Numbered from the stretch's first letter, positions 24,743-34,226 are shown. The stretch is 64,000 nucleotides of DNA from Pseudoduganella guangdongensis (GCF_009857475.1 NZ_WWCJ01000006.1:186001-250000), one strand, 5' to 3'. The notes: generated from the letters alone by a model not told the origin. A program made the numbers and translations.

Positions 24743-24988
24743 ATGGCAGACCTGATGACCCCTTTGGCCCGTATCGTGGCCGAGCATCGTGCAAACATCG
24801 TGGAAAAGCTGGGTGGCGAGGCGGCGCTGGCGATGGCGCTGCGTAATGAGCGCGCAGTGGAGGCGGTGGCGGAGGTGTGCTACGCCTTGCTGCCGGGCGT
24901 GCTCAGGCTGGCGGTGAAGGAGCCGCAGTTCCGCGCTTTCGTGCTGGCAAACCGCGACCGGGTGTCGGCGCTGCTGCTGCCGGCCTGA
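24743..24988 (+). CDS. Small protein of unknown function
   Basis: This 81-residue, probably helical protein begins MADLMTPLARIVAEHRANIV and ends VLANRDRVSALLLPA. GGAGGCGGAG directly precedes the ATG and sets the start over two upstream in-frame Met codons. No signal peptide or known motif. It is convergent with the thioredoxin gene, 2 bases apart. Confidence 0.6.
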   Translation: MADLMTPLARIVAEHRANIVEKLGGEAALAMALRNERAVEAVAEVCYALLPGVLRLAVKEPQFRAFVLANRDRVSALLLPA

Positions 24989-24990
24989 AC

Positions 24991-25311
24991 TCAGGCAATC
25001 TGGGCGAACCCTTCGCGCAGTTCGTCGGCGTCTTCGGGGCGCACCACGCGCGCGACTTCCTTGCCGTCTTTCAGGAAAATCACGGTCGGCCACAGCTTGA
25101 CGCGGAAGGCGCGGCCCAGCACGCGGCCGGGGCCATCCTCCACCTTGAAATGCGGGATGCCGGCATGCTCGCGGAAGGCCTCGGCGAGCGCCGGCTGGGC
25201 GCCACGGCAGTAGCCGCACCAGTTGGTGCCGAATTCCAGCACGGCCGGCCCGGTGAGCGCGTCGATGTCAGCCCGGCTGGGCTGCTCTGCCTTGTACACA
25301 GTTTCCATCAT
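24991..25311 (-). CDS. Thioredoxin-family protein
   Basis: This 106-residue cytoplasmic protein has a thioredoxin fold with the redox motif GTNWCGYCRGAQ (CGYC rather than CGPC) and the cis-proline segment LWPTVIFLKDGKEVARVV. Length is that of a single-domain thioredoxin. The changed residue between the cysteines should shift its redox potential towards that of a disulfide reductase or glutaredoxin-like protein. Located 28 bases downstream of the aldehyde dehydrogenase and possibly cotranscribed. Confidence 0.88.
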   Translation of the reverse strand: MMETVYKAEQPSRADIDALTGPAVLEFGTNWCGYCRGAQPALAEAFREHAGIPHFKVEDGPGRVLGRAFRVKLWPTVIFLKDGKEVARVVRPEDADELREGFAQIA

Positions 25312-25339
25312 GCGTTCACCTTAGCACGGTCGCGCGGGC

Positions 25340-26917
25340 TTATGCGCCCGGCTGGATCGTGCCGTCGATCACGCGCGGCACTTTCTGCGGGTTGTCGTTG
25401 GCCAGGGTCGATGGCAGCGCCCATTCCGGCGCGTCCTGGTAGCACACCGGACGCAGGAAGCGGTCGATGGCGGTGGCGCCGACCGAAGTGGTGCGCGGGT
25501 CGGAGGTGGATGGGAACGGGCCGCCGTGCACCATGGCATGCGCGACTTCGACGCCGGTCGGGAAGCCGTTGAACAAGATGCGGCCGGCTTTGCGTTCCAG
25601 CGCCGGCAGCAGGCCGGCGGCGATCTCGCGGTCGTCGGCGGTGGCGTGTACGGTGGAGGTCAGCTGCCCTTCCACGTGCTCGGCAACGCGGCGCAGGTCG
25701 GCTGCCGTGCGGCAGCGCACCAGCACCGAGCTGGGGCCGAAGTTCTCGTCTTCCAGCGCCGGGGTGGCGAGGAAGGTCTCGACGTCGGTGCTGTACAGGT
25801 GCGGCTGCGCGGCGCAGGCGGTGCTGCCGGCGCCGCCCTGGGCCAGCAGTTCCACCTTGTCCAGCGCGGACAGTTTGCCCACGCCGGCTTCGTACGATTG
25901 GTGGATGCCCGGGGTCAGCATGGTGGTCGATGGCTTGGCCTGCACCGCTGCCGCCGCGGCGGCGGCGAATTCGTTCAGTTCCGGGCCTTCCAGCGCGACC
26001 AGCAGGCCGGGGTTGGTGCAGAACTGGCCGGAGCCCATGGTCAGCGAGTCGGCGAAGCCTTGCGCGATGCGCGCGGCGCCGGTTTTCAGGGCGCCCGGCA
26101 GCAGGAATACCGGGTTGATCGAGGCCATTTCGGCATACACGGGAATCGGTTCCTTGCGCGCCTGGGCGATACGCACCAGGGCCAGGCCGCCGCCGCGCGA
26201 GCCGGTGAAACCAACGGCTTTGATGGCGGGATGCGCCACCAGGTCGCCGCCGATCTGCACGTCGCCGATCACCAGCGAGAACACGCCTTCATGCAGGCCG
26301 CAGTCGGCCACAGCTTTCTGGATCGCCTTGCCCACCAGTTCGGAGGTGCCCAGGTGGGCCGGGTGCGCCTTGACGACCACCGGGCAGCCGGCAGCCAGGG
26401 CGGAGGCGGTGTCGCCGCCGGCGACAGAGAACGCCAGCGGGAAGTTGGAGGCGCCGAAGACGGCCACCGGGCCGACGCCGATTTTGCGCATGCGCAGGTC
26501 GGAGCGCGGCGGCACGCGCTCTGGCAGTGCGGAGTCCAGGGTGGCGCCCAGGAACAGGCCGTCGCGCACGACTTTGGCGAACAGGCGCAATTGGTTCACG
26601 GTGCGGCCGCGCTCACCTTCCAGGCGCGCTTGCGGCAGGCCGGATTCCTGCATGGCGCGTTCGATCAGCTGCGGGCCGAGGTCGAGGATGTTCTGCGCCA
26701 CCTGCTCCAGGAATTGCGCGCGCTTTTCCAGTGCGGTCTCGCGGTAGGAGTCGAAGGCTTGCGCGGCCAGTTCGCAGGCGCGCTGCAGGTCGGCGGCCGT
26801 GGCCATGCCGAATGCCGGCTCGATTTCAATATTGCGCGCCGGGTCGGTCGCCTTCATCTGGCCTGCGCTGCCTTTCACGGCGGCTTGACCGATCAACATT
26901 TCACCTGCGATCTGCAT
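25340..26917 (-). CDS. Aldehyde dehydrogenase, alpha-ketoglutaric semialdehyde dehydrogenase type
   Basis: This 525-residue enzyme resembles NADP-dependent 2,5-dioxovalerate dehydrogenases that end pentose or hydroxyproline breakdown at 2-oxoglutarate. It begins [19 protein letters not shown]. It shows [47 protein letters not shown], catalytic Glu in [11 protein letters not shown] and catalytic Cys in [22 protein letters not shown] is the ribosome binding site; longer upstream frames overlap the next gene. No sugar catabolic genes are adjacent, so the pathway is inferred only from the family. Confidence 0.9.
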   Translation of the reverse strand: MQIAGEMLIGQAAVKGSAGQMKATDPARNIEIEPAFGMATAADLQRACELAAQAFDSYRETALEKRAQFLEQVAQNILDLGPQLIERAMQESGLPQARLEGERGRTVNQLRLFAKVVRDGLFLGATLDSALPERVPPRSDLRMRKIGVGPVAVFGASNFPLAFSVAGGDTASALAAGCPVVVKAHPAHLGTSELVGKAIQKAVADCGLHEGVFSLVIGDVQIGGDLVAHPAIKAVGFTGSRGGGLALVRIAQARKEPIPVYAEMASINPVFLLPGALKTGAARIAQGFADSLTMGSGQFCTNPGLLVALEGPELNEFAAAAAAAVQAKPSTTMLTPGIHQSYEAGVGKLSALDKVELLAQGGAGSTACAAQPHLYSTDVETFLATPALEDENFGPSSVLVRCRTAADLRRVAEHVEGQLTSTVHATADDREIAAGLLPALERKAGRILFNGFPTGVEVAHAMVHGGPFPSTSDPRTTSVGATAIDRFLRPVCYQDAPEWALPSTLANDNPQKVPRVIDGTIQPGA

Positions 26918-26957
26918 TCTTTGCTCCTGGTTGTTTGGGTTCGGCAGGGCCGAAAGT

Positions 26958-27779
26958 TTACTTGAATTTGGCGCAGGGATCTGTGCGCTTTTGTACGGGA
27001 ACCTTGCGGATTTCGTCATAGCTGCCCTGGATGCCGTCCGGCTCGACAAAGCCTATGGTGCGGACATTCAGCTTGGGTTCAATAGCATTCAGCCAGCGCG
27101 GCACGCCGATATCCTTGCGCACATGGCCATTGCCGGCAATGAGGACCACGTCGCGCGGCTGCTGGGCGCGAATCAGCTTGGCCATCCAGATATCGCGCGC
27201 CACCTGGGCGTTCACCATCCCCGGCAGCATCAGGTCGGACACCATATTGCAGTGGCCTTCCTGGATCGCCTTTTCCTGGCCGCGCCGCAGGTCGGCCGGC
27301 AGCGGGTCCTTCAGCTTGTAGGCGGAAACGGTGGCAGCGTCGAAGCTCAGGGCCAGGCCGTCGCGCACCACTTTCGACGCGTTGGCGCGCGACAGGTTGG
27401 CGGCGATCAGCGGCAGCTGGTGGGTCAGCGCCAGCTGGATCACAGGGTGGTAGTACTGCCACTCCCAGCGCTTGCTTTCCATGACCTTGATTACGCAGGA
27501 GGCGTCCAGGCAGCCCTTTTGCGCCTCGTCCAGCAGGCCCTGGGTCTCGCGGTCGAACTGCTCCATGGCGATCGCCGGGCGCCAGCCCGCTTCCACGCGC
27601 CGCTTCAGGTCCTCGAAGCGCAGTTTGTGGCCTTCCTTGTTGTCGTGCACTTCGCCCAGCAACAGCACTTGCGGATTGGAGGCGGTGGCGGGGGCCGTGT
27701 ATTCCACGGGTTTCTTACTGCTGCTGCAGCCGGCCAGTGCCAGGGCGGCCAGCAGCCATGCGACGGTGTTTGACTTCAT
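26958..27779 (-). CDS. ChaN-family lipoprotein, probable haem-binding
   Basis: This 273-residue protein has a lipoprotein signal ([12 protein letters not shown], Cys at the lipobox) and a ChaN/DUF399-type domain: [17 protein letters not shown] near the N-terminus, [11 protein letters not shown], and [19 protein letters not shown] near the C-terminus. Known members bind haem on the outer membrane and take part in iron metabolism. It lies 40 bases upstream of the aldehyde dehydrogenase on the same strand. Confidence 0.85.
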   Translation of the reverse strand: MKSNTVAWLLAALALAGCSSSKKPVEYTAPATASNPQVLLLGEVHDNKEGHKLRFEDLKRRVEAGWRPAIAMEQFDRETQGLLDEAQKGCLDASCVIKVMESKRWEWQYYHPVIQLALTHQLPLIAANLSRANASKVVRDGLALSFDAATVSAYKLKDPLPADLRRGQEKAIQEGHCNMVSDLMLPGMVNAQVARDIWMAKLIRAQQPRDVVLIAGNGHVRKDIGVPRWLNAIEPKLNVRTIGFVEPDGIQGSYDEIRKVPVQKRTDPCAKFK

Positions 27780-27800
27780 CGATGCGTTCCTCGAAAGCGG

Positions 27801-28739
27801 CTAGTCTAACAGGGCCGGGCTGCGGCCGTGCGGCTGCAGCAGGAAATCGACCAGGCTGCGCACGCGCAGCGACAGGTGGCGGGCGTGCGGGTAAATCAGG
27901 TAGAAGGGACGCGCGGTGCCGGCGTGCTGCGGCAGCACTTCCACCAGCTCGCCGCTGGCCAGTTCGCGTTCCACCGTAAAGCGGTAGGTCTGGGTAATGC
28001 CGCCGCCGTGCAGCGCCAGCGTATTCAGGCCGAGAAAATCATCGGCGCACACGATGGCGTCGTCCATCACCATTTCCAGTGCCTGGCCGTCGCGCAGGAA
28101 GGACCATGGCACCAGGCGCCCGGTGCTGGGCAGGACGAACTGGATGCAGTCGTGCCGGGCCAGCCCGTCCGGCCCCTCCAGCGACTGCGGCGTGCCGCGC
28201 CGCGCCAGGTAGGCGGGCGCGGCCACCAGCACCAGCGGCGAATCCTCCAGCAGGCGCGCGATCAGGCTCGAGTCCTGCGGGGCGCGGCCGCGGATGGCCA
28301 GGTCGTAGCCCTCCTCGGCGAAGTCGATGTTGCGGTTGCTGATGTGGACTTCCACTTGCACCTCGGGATACAGCTGGCGGAAGGCCGCCAGCCGCGCCAG
28401 CAGGCGGTAATGGGCATACGGCGTGGGCACGCTGATGCGCAGGCGCCCGGCCGGCGCGGCCTGCTGCCCGGTCACTGCGCGCTCCGCCTCCACCAGTTGC
28501 GACAGGGCCTGGCGGCACTGCTCGAAGTAGACGCGGCCGCCGTCGGTCAGGCGGATCTGGCGTGTAGTGCGCACGAACAGGCGCACGCCCAGCCGTTCCT
28601 CCAGGCGCGAAATGGAGCGGCTGACCGCCGCCGGCGTCACCCCGGCCGCCGCCGCCGCCGCCGTGAAACTGCCCTGCTCGCCCGCCAGCACGAACAGCTC
28701 AATACTGCCCAGTTGCATATCGTCGAAATGCCGCTGCAT
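27801..28739 (-). CDS. LysR-family transcriptional regulator
   Basis: This 312-residue protein has the LysR N-terminal helix-turn-helix (IELFVLAGEQGSFTAAAAAA, then VSRSISRLEERLGVRLF) and a substrate-binding co-inducer domain (APAGRLRISVPTPYAHYRLL). It is divergent from the short-chain dehydrogenase at 28840 with 100 bases between and probably regulates it, the usual LysR layout. GGGGT lies five bases before the ATG; a Met eight codons later has no ribosome binding site. Confidence 0.92.
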   Translation of the reverse strand: MQRHFDDMQLGSIELFVLAGEQGSFTAAAAAAGVTPAAVSRSISRLEERLGVRLFVRTTRQIRLTDGGRVYFEQCRQALSQLVEAERAVTGQQAAPAGRLRISVPTPYAHYRLLARLAAFRQLYPEVQVEVHISNRNIDFAEEGYDLAIRGRAPQDSSLIARLLEDSPLVLVAAPAYLARRGTPQSLEGPDGLARHDCIQFVLPSTGRLVPWSFLRDGQALEMVMDDAIVCADDFLGLNTLALHGGGITQTYRFTVERELASGELVEVLPQHAGTARPFYLIYPHARHLSLRVRSLVDFLLQPHGRSPALLD

Positions 28740-28839
28740 TTGTTACCCCATGTATCAATTCAATTGCCTGGAATCCGATTTATCTACTTGCGCGTCATAA
28801 GTATAGTGGCTTCACCTTAACTGAACCATGGAGTTCGAA

Positions 28840-29571
28840 ATGAAAAAGACTGTCATCGTCACCGGCGCTTCCAGCGGCCTGGGTTTCGCCATCGCCAAAG
28901 CCTATCTGGCGCGCGGCTATAACGTGGTGGGCAATGCGCGCAGCCTGGACCGCCTGCAAACCGCCGCCGCCCAACTGGGCCATCCCGACAACTTCCTGCT
29001 GGTGGCGGGCGATATCGCGGCGCCGGCCACCGCCAAGGCCCTGTTCGAGCAAGCTGTGGCGCGCTTTGGCAAGGTCGATATCCTGGTCAACAACGCCGGC
29101 ATCTTCATCGCCAAGGCAGCGGTGGATTACAGCGAGGCCGATACCGACGCCATTGTGGCGACCAACCTGAAGGGCTTCCTGTTCCCGGCGCAGGAAGCGG
29201 TGCGCCATATGGCAGCGCATGGCGGCGGCCATATCGTCAACATCACGGCCAGCCTGGGCGTGACCCCGGCCAAGGCCACGGCCCTGCTGCCGGTACTGGT
29301 CAAAGGTGGTCTGAATATGGCGACGCGCGCCCTGGCGCTGGAAGTGGCGGACAAGAACATCAAGGTCAATGCCGTAGCGCCCGGCATTATCAGCACGCCG
29401 ATGCATGGCAAGGACGCGGCCACCCAGGAATTCCTGAAGGGCCTGGTGCCGACCAAGCGCATGGGCTCGGCCGAGGATATTGCGGACGCCGTGCTCTACC
29501 TGACCGACTCCACCTTCATCTCCGGCCATGTGCTGACGGTGGATGACGGCGCTGCCGCCGGCAACTGGTAA
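28840..29571 (+). CDS. Short-chain dehydrogenase-like protein lacking the catalytic Tyr
   Basis: This 243-residue Rossmann protein has the NAD(P) motif TGASSGLG at residues 8-15, NNAG at 84-87 and the helix NIKVNAVAPGIISTPMH. Ser138 and Lys155 of the catalytic set are present, but the Tyr expected at 151 is Pro (ALLPVLVKGG). It either uses another mechanism or is not a typical oxidoreductase. GGAG six bases before the second Met sets the start at 28840; the ATG at 28828 would add four residues. It is divergent from the LysR regulator. Confidence 0.88.
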   Translation: MKKTVIVTGASSGLGFAIAKAYLARGYNVVGNARSLDRLQTAAAQLGHPDNFLLVAGDIAAPATAKALFEQAVARFGKVDILVNNAGIFIAKAAVDYSEADTDAIVATNLKGFLFPAQEAVRHMAAHGGGHIVNITASLGVTPAKATALLPVLVKGGLNMATRALALEVADKNIKVNAVAPGIISTPMHGKDAATQEFLKGLVPTKRMGSAEDIADAVLYLTDSTFISGHVLTVDDGAAAGNW

Positions 29572-29578
29572 GGCGAGC

Positions 29579-29752
29579 TTACAGCCCGCATACGCTGTGG
29601 ATGCTGGTGAACGACACGCCGCCGGCAATGGCGCGGCCGATGCAACTGACCTTCTGCCAGCCATTGTCGGACACGGCGAAACCACCGATCACCAAGGCCA
29701 GGACCACGCCGCCCAGTATCAGGGTGCCTCTTAGCGTATCATTAATCTTCAT
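29579..29752 (-). CDS. Small single-pass membrane protein, function unknown
   Basis: This 57-residue protein begins MKINDTLRGTLILGGVVLAL, so a short polar N-terminus is followed by one membrane helix (LILGGVVLALVIGGFAV) and a C-terminal part with two Cys (VSCIGRAIAG and HSVCGL). AGAGAAGC precedes the ATG. It is convergent with the short-chain dehydrogenase, 7 bases apart. No family recognised. Confidence 0.6.
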   Translation of the reverse strand: MKINDTLRGTLILGGVVLALVIGGFAVSDNGWQKVSCIGRAIAGGVSFTSIHSVCGL

Positions 29753-29844
29753 TGCTTCTCTGACAAATTTTGCAAACACATGATTCTAGTCGCCCGGAGG
29801 CCACCGCGCCAAGGCGCAGCGGCACAAAAGTCGCGTAATTCCAA

Positions 29845-30390
29845 CTAGGCGCTGGCCAGGGCGTGCAGTTTGCTGATGGTGGTCCAGCTGCGCGAGGTCA
29901 CCGCATCGCCCAGGGCCTTGCCCATGGCGGCGGCGGCGCGGCTGGCCAGCACCCCGTCCGGGCACCAGATGTAGGCGGCGTGGCGGCCCAGGGCAAAGGC
30001 TTCCGGCTGCCAGCTCTGGCGTGCCAGCGGCTCCAGCTTGCCGCGGTCTTCTTCCGGTCTTTTGAGCACGCCCACCACCAGGCGCGAGTAGTCGCTGGCC
30101 ACACCCTGCAGGCAATTTTGCGCGACAATCTCGGCCAGCTGGCCGGCGCCGATCACGGTGACTTTGGCGGGCACGCCCAGTTTCAGCACCAGCGCATCCT
30201 CGATACGCGCCGCGCTGTCGGCCGCCTCGGCCGGGCTGCAATCGAACACCACGTTGCCGCTGTTGAGCACGGTGCGCACATCGCTATAGCCCATCTCCGC
30301 CAGCACATGGCGCAAATCCGCCATGGCGATGCGTTTGGCGCGCCCCGTATTAATCCCGCGCAACAAAGCGACCAGGCGTTGCTTACTCAT
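29845..30390 (-). CDS. DUF1697 family protein
   Basis: This 181-residue cytoplasmic protein begins MSKQRLVALLRGINTGRAKR. The segments VALLRGINTG, LRHVLAEMGYSDVRTVLNSG and NVVF, and the C-terminal ending TSRSWTTISKLHAL, are characteristic of DUF1697, a family of unknown role. GAGG lies at the proper distance for the second of two adjacent in-frame ATGs. It is a monocistronic-looking gene between the small membrane protein and the sensor kinase. Confidence 0.85.
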   Translation of the reverse strand: MSKQRLVALLRGINTGRAKRIAMADLRHVLAEMGYSDVRTVLNSGNVVFDCSPAEAADSAARIEDALVLKLGVPAKVTVIGAGQLAEIVAQNCLQGVASDYSRLVVGVLKRPEEDRGKLEPLARQSWQPEAFALGRHAAYIWCPDGVLASRAAAAMGKALGDAVTSRSWTTISKLHALASA

Positions 30391-30443
30391 GACCATCCTC
30401 CCTGCTTGGCGCCAGTATGCGGCAGCTGGCGCGGCGGCGGCGC

Positions 30444-32039
30444 TCAGCTTGCCGTCGGCGCGTGCAGGGGGGCGTCCGGGTGGCGGTCGGGGCCGGTGTC
30501 GCTCGGCGTTTCGCGCGGGATGCGCAGCACAAAGCTGGCGCCCTGCCCCTGGGTGCTGGTGACGGAAATGGTGCCGCCGAATTGCTTGACGATGAGGTTG
30601 AAGACAATGTTCAGGCCCAGGCCGGTGCCGCCCTGGCCGCGCCGGGTGGTGACGAAGGGGTCGAACACCTTGTCCAGCATATCGGGCGCGATGCCCTTGC
30701 CGTTGTCCACCACCTGCATTTCGATCCAGTCACCGTCCGGGATCACGTTGATGTCGATATTGCCGGCGCCGTCCGGCTCGAAGGCGTGCTCCACGCAGTT
30801 CAGCGTGAGGTTGGTGATGACTTGCGCCAGCGCGCCGGGATAGCTGTCGAGCATGATATCGGCCGGGCAGTTGATCTCGACCACGATGCGGGTTTTCTTC
30901 AGCTTGGGCTGCAGGCTGGACACCACCTCGCCGATGTACTCTTTGAGCTCGAAGCGGCGGCGCGCCTCGCTTACCTGGTCCACCGCGATCTGCTTGAAGC
31001 TGTGGATCAGGTGCGCCGCGCGGTAGGCGTTGTTCATGATCAGGCGCGCGCTTTCGCCCGCCGTTTCAATGTACTTCTGGATTTCCGATCTCTTGACCTG
31101 GCCCGCCTTCATCGATTCATCGACCGCCGTGGTGGCGTCCATCAGCACCGAGGCGCTGGTCAGGGCAATGCCGACCGGGGTATTGATTTCGTGCGCCACG
31201 CCGGCCACCAGGGAACCGAGCGAGGCCAGGCGCTCGGCCTGCAGCAGCGATTCCTGGGTGCGCTGCAGGTCGTCCAGCGCCTGCGCGGTTTCCTGCGCCG
31301 AGCGGCGCGCCTGGTCCTCCGCCTCGCGCGTGCGTTTGATGATCGATTTCACCTTGCGCTGGATGGCATTGAAGCCGCGGATCACGTCGCCCAGTTCGTC
31401 GCTGCGCTTTTCCGGCAGCTCCTCCACCTCGTCGCTGCCGCGCGTGGCCAGTTCGAATAAACCGTCGCGCAATTTCTTCAAGGGGTCGAACACGATGCGC
31501 AGCGAGAGCGCCAGCGCCACCACCAGGATCAGGTCCAGGGTCAGCACTTCCACCACTTTGCGCCGCACTTCGGCGGCCAGGGTGGCGTCGATCTGGGCGC
31601 GGCTGAAATTGACCACCACGCGGCCCACGATCACCGGTTTCAGCGCGCTGCCGGCGGCACCGGCGTCGCGGTAGGCCAGGTCGGCCACCACCGGGGCGCC
31701 GGCCACCGTGGTTTCGGATTCGATGGGGACGATGCTGCCGTCTTCCTTGCGGCGCTTGCCGGAGAACAGGCCGACTGAGGTGTCGTAGACGCGGATCGCC
31801 ACCAGCTCGGGCGGCAGCATTTCGGCGGCGACGATATTGTCGACCTTGGCTTTATCCAGGTCCCACAGGGCGGAAGGCAGGCTGGTTTGCAGGCGGGTCA
31901 GCACCCCTTCGCGCAGGCGCTGGTTGGCCACTTCCAGCTCATGGCCCAGGCTGTATTGCGCATAGGTGCCGGAAATACCCAGCACAACGGTGACGATCAC
32001 CACGAACAGTGCAGTCAGCCGGCCTTGGATACCAAACAT
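30444..32039 (-). CDS. Membrane sensor histidine kinase
   Basis: This 531-residue protein has a first membrane helix (LTALFVVIVTVVLGISG), a periplasmic sensing domain of about 140 residues, a second helix (VLTLDLILVVALALSLRIVF), a HAMP-like linker and a coiled region. The kinase core has LVAGVAHEINTPVGIALTSA with the phosphoacceptor His, then VITNLTLNCVEHAF, DNGKGIAPDML and GGTGLGLNIV. No response regulator gene is adjacent, so it is an orphan kinase. GGGAGGGAG is the ribosome binding site. Confidence 0.88.
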   Translation of the reverse strand: MFGIQGRLTALFVVIVTVVLGISGTYAQYSLGHELEVANQRLREGVLTRLQTSLPSALWDLDKAKVDNIVAAEMLPPELVAIRVYDTSVGLFSGKRRKEDGSIVPIESETTVAGAPVVADLAYRDAGAAGSALKPVIVGRVVVNFSRAQIDATLAAEVRRKVVEVLTLDLILVVALALSLRIVFDPLKKLRDGLFELATRGSDEVEELPEKRSDELGDVIRGFNAIQRKVKSIIKRTREAEDQARRSAQETAQALDDLQRTQESLLQAERLASLGSLVAGVAHEINTPVGIALTSASVLMDATTAVDESMKAGQVKRSEIQKYIETAGESARLIMNNAYRAAHLIHSFKQIAVDQVSEARRRFELKEYIGEVVSSLQPKLKKTRIVVEINCPADIMLDSYPGALAQVITNLTLNCVEHAFEPDGAGNIDINVIPDGDWIEMQVVDNGKGIAPDMLDKVFDPFVTTRRGQGGTGLGLNIVFNLIVKQFGGTISVTSTQGQGASFVLRIPRETPSDTGPDRHPDAPLHAPTAS

Positions 32040-32161
32040 TAACTCCCTCCCCTTATTCCCACCAATGTAAGGGATGCAGTGTCGCTTGGCAAGATTTTAA
32101 GAGGTGATGCCACGGCTGCACTTTGGTAAGATCTGATCTGATTACCAGGGAGAAGAGAAAA

Positions 32162-32500
32162 ATGACGGCCACCTACCGCCACCTGCCGCTGGCCGATGTC
32201 CAGCCCGGCATGGTGCTTTCCGACGAACTGCTCGACCAGCAGGGCCAGGTCCTGCTGCCGGCCGGCACCGTGCTGACTGAAAAAATGCTGGAGCGCCTGC
32301 CGGGCCACGGCGTTGAATCGCTGGCCATCGCCGACGACACGCCGGCCGACCCGGTGCTGCTGGCGGCCCAGCGCGCCGCCCAGCTGGAACGCATCGCCGT
32401 GCTGTTCCGCCGCCACGACCCCGACAATAGCGAAGACTGGGCCGCCAACGCCCTGCGCGCGCTGGTGACCGATTTCCGCGTCGGCAAGGAGACTGCATGA
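32162..32500 (+). CDS. Small protein with HD-GYP/HDOD-associated N-terminal-type domain
   Basis: This 112-residue protein starts after GGGAGAAGAGAAAA. The segment LPLADVQPGMVLSDELLDQQ, followed by GQVLLPAGTVLTEKMLERL and GVESLAI, resembles a small domain often found fused at the start of HD-GYP or HDOD proteins. The rest is helical. It overlaps the HDOD gene by four bases (ATGA), so translation is coupled and the two proteins probably act together. Function unknown. Confidence 0.7.
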   Translation: MTATYRHLPLADVQPGMVLSDELLDQQGQVLLPAGTVLTEKMLERLPGHGVESLAIADDTPADPVLLAAQRAAQLERIAVLFRRHDPDNSEDWAANALRALVTDFRVGKETA

Positions 32501-33342
32501 GCGCCGCACTGACCTATGACGATGTGGTGAAGAACCTGGACGACCTGCCCTCGCTGCCGGCGGTGGTGATGGAGCTGCTAAACAGCATCGACCAGGAGGA
32601 AGTCGATATCGCCGTGCTGGCCAAGAAGGTGTCGCACGACCAGGCGCTGACCGCCAAGACGCTGCGCCTGGCCAACTCCTCGCTGTTCGGGCTGCAGGTC
32701 AAGGTGACCACCATCCAGCAGGCCATCACCTTCCTTGGCTTCCAGAGCACGCGCAACCTGATCACCGCCGCCGCCGTCACCGGCTGCTTCGCCGACAAGC
32801 TGTGCCCCGGCTTTGACCACCGCAGTTTCTGGCGCCATTCGATTGCCACCGCCGCCTGCGCCAAGGTGCTGGCGCGCCATGTGCGCTTTAACCAGGATTA
32901 CGCCTTCACCGCCGGCCTGCTGCACGATATCGGCCGCCTGGTGCTGGTGTCCAGCTTCCCCGAGCTGTACGCGCAAGTGATCGCGCACCAGAAAGAGCAC
33001 GACTGCTATGCACTGGAGGCGGAACGCGCCGTGATCGGCATCGACCATGTCGAAGCCGGCCTGGCGCTGGCGGAGCATTGGAATTTTTCAGACACGATGC
33101 GGCTGGCCATTGCCGGCCACCATGAGCCGGAAAAGCCGGGCGCCGGCTTCCTGGCCACGATCATTCATGTGGCCGACGCCGTCGTGCATGCACTGGACCT
33201 GGTGCAGAAGCCGGACGACATGGTGCCGCCCGTTTCCACCGTGGCCTGGCAGGCGCTCAACCTGAGCGAAGACACCTGCCTGCACCTGTTCCGCGAAACC
33301 GAACTGCAGTTCGAGGAAATCGCGATGGTGCTGCTGGCCTGA
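32497..33342 (+). CDS. HDOD-domain signalling protein
   Basis: This 281-residue protein carries the HDOD fold: LPSLPAVVMELLNSIDQEEV, LAKKVSHDQALTAKTLRLAN, SSLFG and a helix with RHVRFNQDYAFTAGLLHDIG. Such proteins scaffold signalling, often around cyclic di-GMP or motility, and mostly lack phosphodiesterase activity; HDIG-like residues (LLHDIGRL) are retained here, so hydrolytic activity cannot be excluded. It is translationally coupled to the small gene before it. Confidence 0.88.
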   Translation: MSAALTYDDVVKNLDDLPSLPAVVMELLNSIDQEEVDIAVLAKKVSHDQALTAKTLRLANSSLFGLQVKVTTIQQAITFLGFQSTRNLITAAAVTGCFADKLCPGFDHRSFWRHSIATAACAKVLARHVRFNQDYAFTAGLLHDIGRLVLVSSFPELYAQVIAHQKEHDCYALEAERAVIGIDHVEAGLALAEHWNFSDTMRLAIAGHHEPEKPGAGFLATIIHVADAVVHALDLVQKPDDMVPPVSTVAWQALNLSEDTCLHLFRETELQFEEIAMVLLA

Positions 33343-33370
33343 GGCCAGCCTGCCGGCTGAGTGGGCCGGC

Positions 33371-33715
33371 TTAATGCGCGCTGGCTTGCGGCATGCCGTT
33401 CTGGGCCGAAGCACCCGCCGGCTTGTCGTCTGGTTTTGGACGGCCTTGCGCGTCCGACAGGCGGTACTTGGTGCGGCGGTCGCCCATCAGGTCGCGCAGC
33501 TCGCGGATGCTCATGCCGGTCACCTCATGCATGCGGATCAGCAGCGAAGCGCCGACCGGCAAGCGGTGGTGGCGGATCTTGCTGATGACAGGCGGAGCGA
33601 CTTCCAGCATGCGCGAGAGCGCAGCGTCGTTCTTCAATTGCATTTTGCCGAGCAGGATGTCCAGCAGGTGGTTCGGGTTATAGCTTTCCTGCGATGCGAG
33701 AGCGTGGTGTGCCAT
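33371..33715 (-). CDS. Small helix-turn-helix-like DNA-binding protein
   Basis: This 114-residue protein has a central XRE/Cro-like helical segment (KNDAALSRMLEVAPPVISKI, then RLPVGASLLIRMHEVTGMSI) preceded by a short N-terminus and followed by a polar, Pro/Ala-rich tail. It is probably a transcriptional regulator. The upstream region (33716-33920) holds three TTGACA words that may be binding sites or promoters. No neighbour is an obvious target. Confidence 0.65.
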   Translation of the reverse strand: MAHHALASQESYNPNHLLDILLGKMQLKNDAALSRMLEVAPPVISKIRHHRLPVGASLLIRMHEVTGMSIRELRDLMGDRRTKYRLSDAQGRPKPDDKPAGASAQNGMPQASAH

Positions 33716-33920
33716 GATGAATCCTCTCTTGACAGTGGAGTGTTGAGGAAGGGCCTAGCAGTGTTGACAAATTCTCATGCTGCACTGCGCGGCTAGCCTT
33801 GTTCAACATCAAGACTTGGCGATGAATTCGCAAAAATCTTGACAACAATGCCATTTCAACACAGTCACTATTCCTGTGTCGCACGAAAGAACCCTATGGA
33901 AATAGTTACGCCAACGCCTT
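33716..33920. promoter_or_regulatory. Upstream region with three TTGACA words
   Basis: TTGACA occurs on the plus strand at 33729, 33764 and 33839 in an A/T-rich 205-base gap between two minus-strand genes. On the minus strand these read TGTCAA and could be operator half-sites. No clear -10 boxes at the right spacing were found, so promoter function is not established. Confidence 0.35.
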
Positions 33921-34226
33921 TTATGCCGTAACGGAAATGATGCTACCCGGCGCCGGGGTGCCGGGAGTGGGCCGGTTGGACTGCGCGCTTTGCGCTTGCA
34001 AATCCTGGCGCGTCAGGAAGTCCTGCCGCTCGGCGGCCCGGGCTTGCTCGGCGGCCTGGGTTTCCTGGCGGCGCGTGACGGTTTGCTCGGTGCGCTGCGC
34101 CTGCTGCTCACGGATGCGCTGCTCCTCCTGGCGCAACTGGCGTTGTTCAGCCGCGCGGCGCTCGTTGGCCACATTGTCGACCTGCTGGAAATTCGGGGTG
34201 GTCGGCCCTACTCCGTTGACAGCCAT
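33921..34226 (-). CDS. Small Gln/Arg/Glu-rich coiled-coil protein, function unknown
   Basis: This 101-residue protein begins [20 protein letters not shown], has a long central segment of Gln, Arg, Glu and Ala ([20 protein letters not shown]) expected to form a coiled coil, and ends in a Pro/Gly/Ser tail. No signal peptide or known domain. It is divergent from miaB and ends 205 bases before the HTH gene start on the same strand. Confidence 0.6.
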   Translation of the reverse strand: MAVNGVGPTTPNFQQVDNVANERRAAEQRQLRQEEQRIREQQAQRTEQTVTRRQETQAAEQARAAERQDFLTRQDLQAQSAQSNRPTPGTPAPGSIISVTA

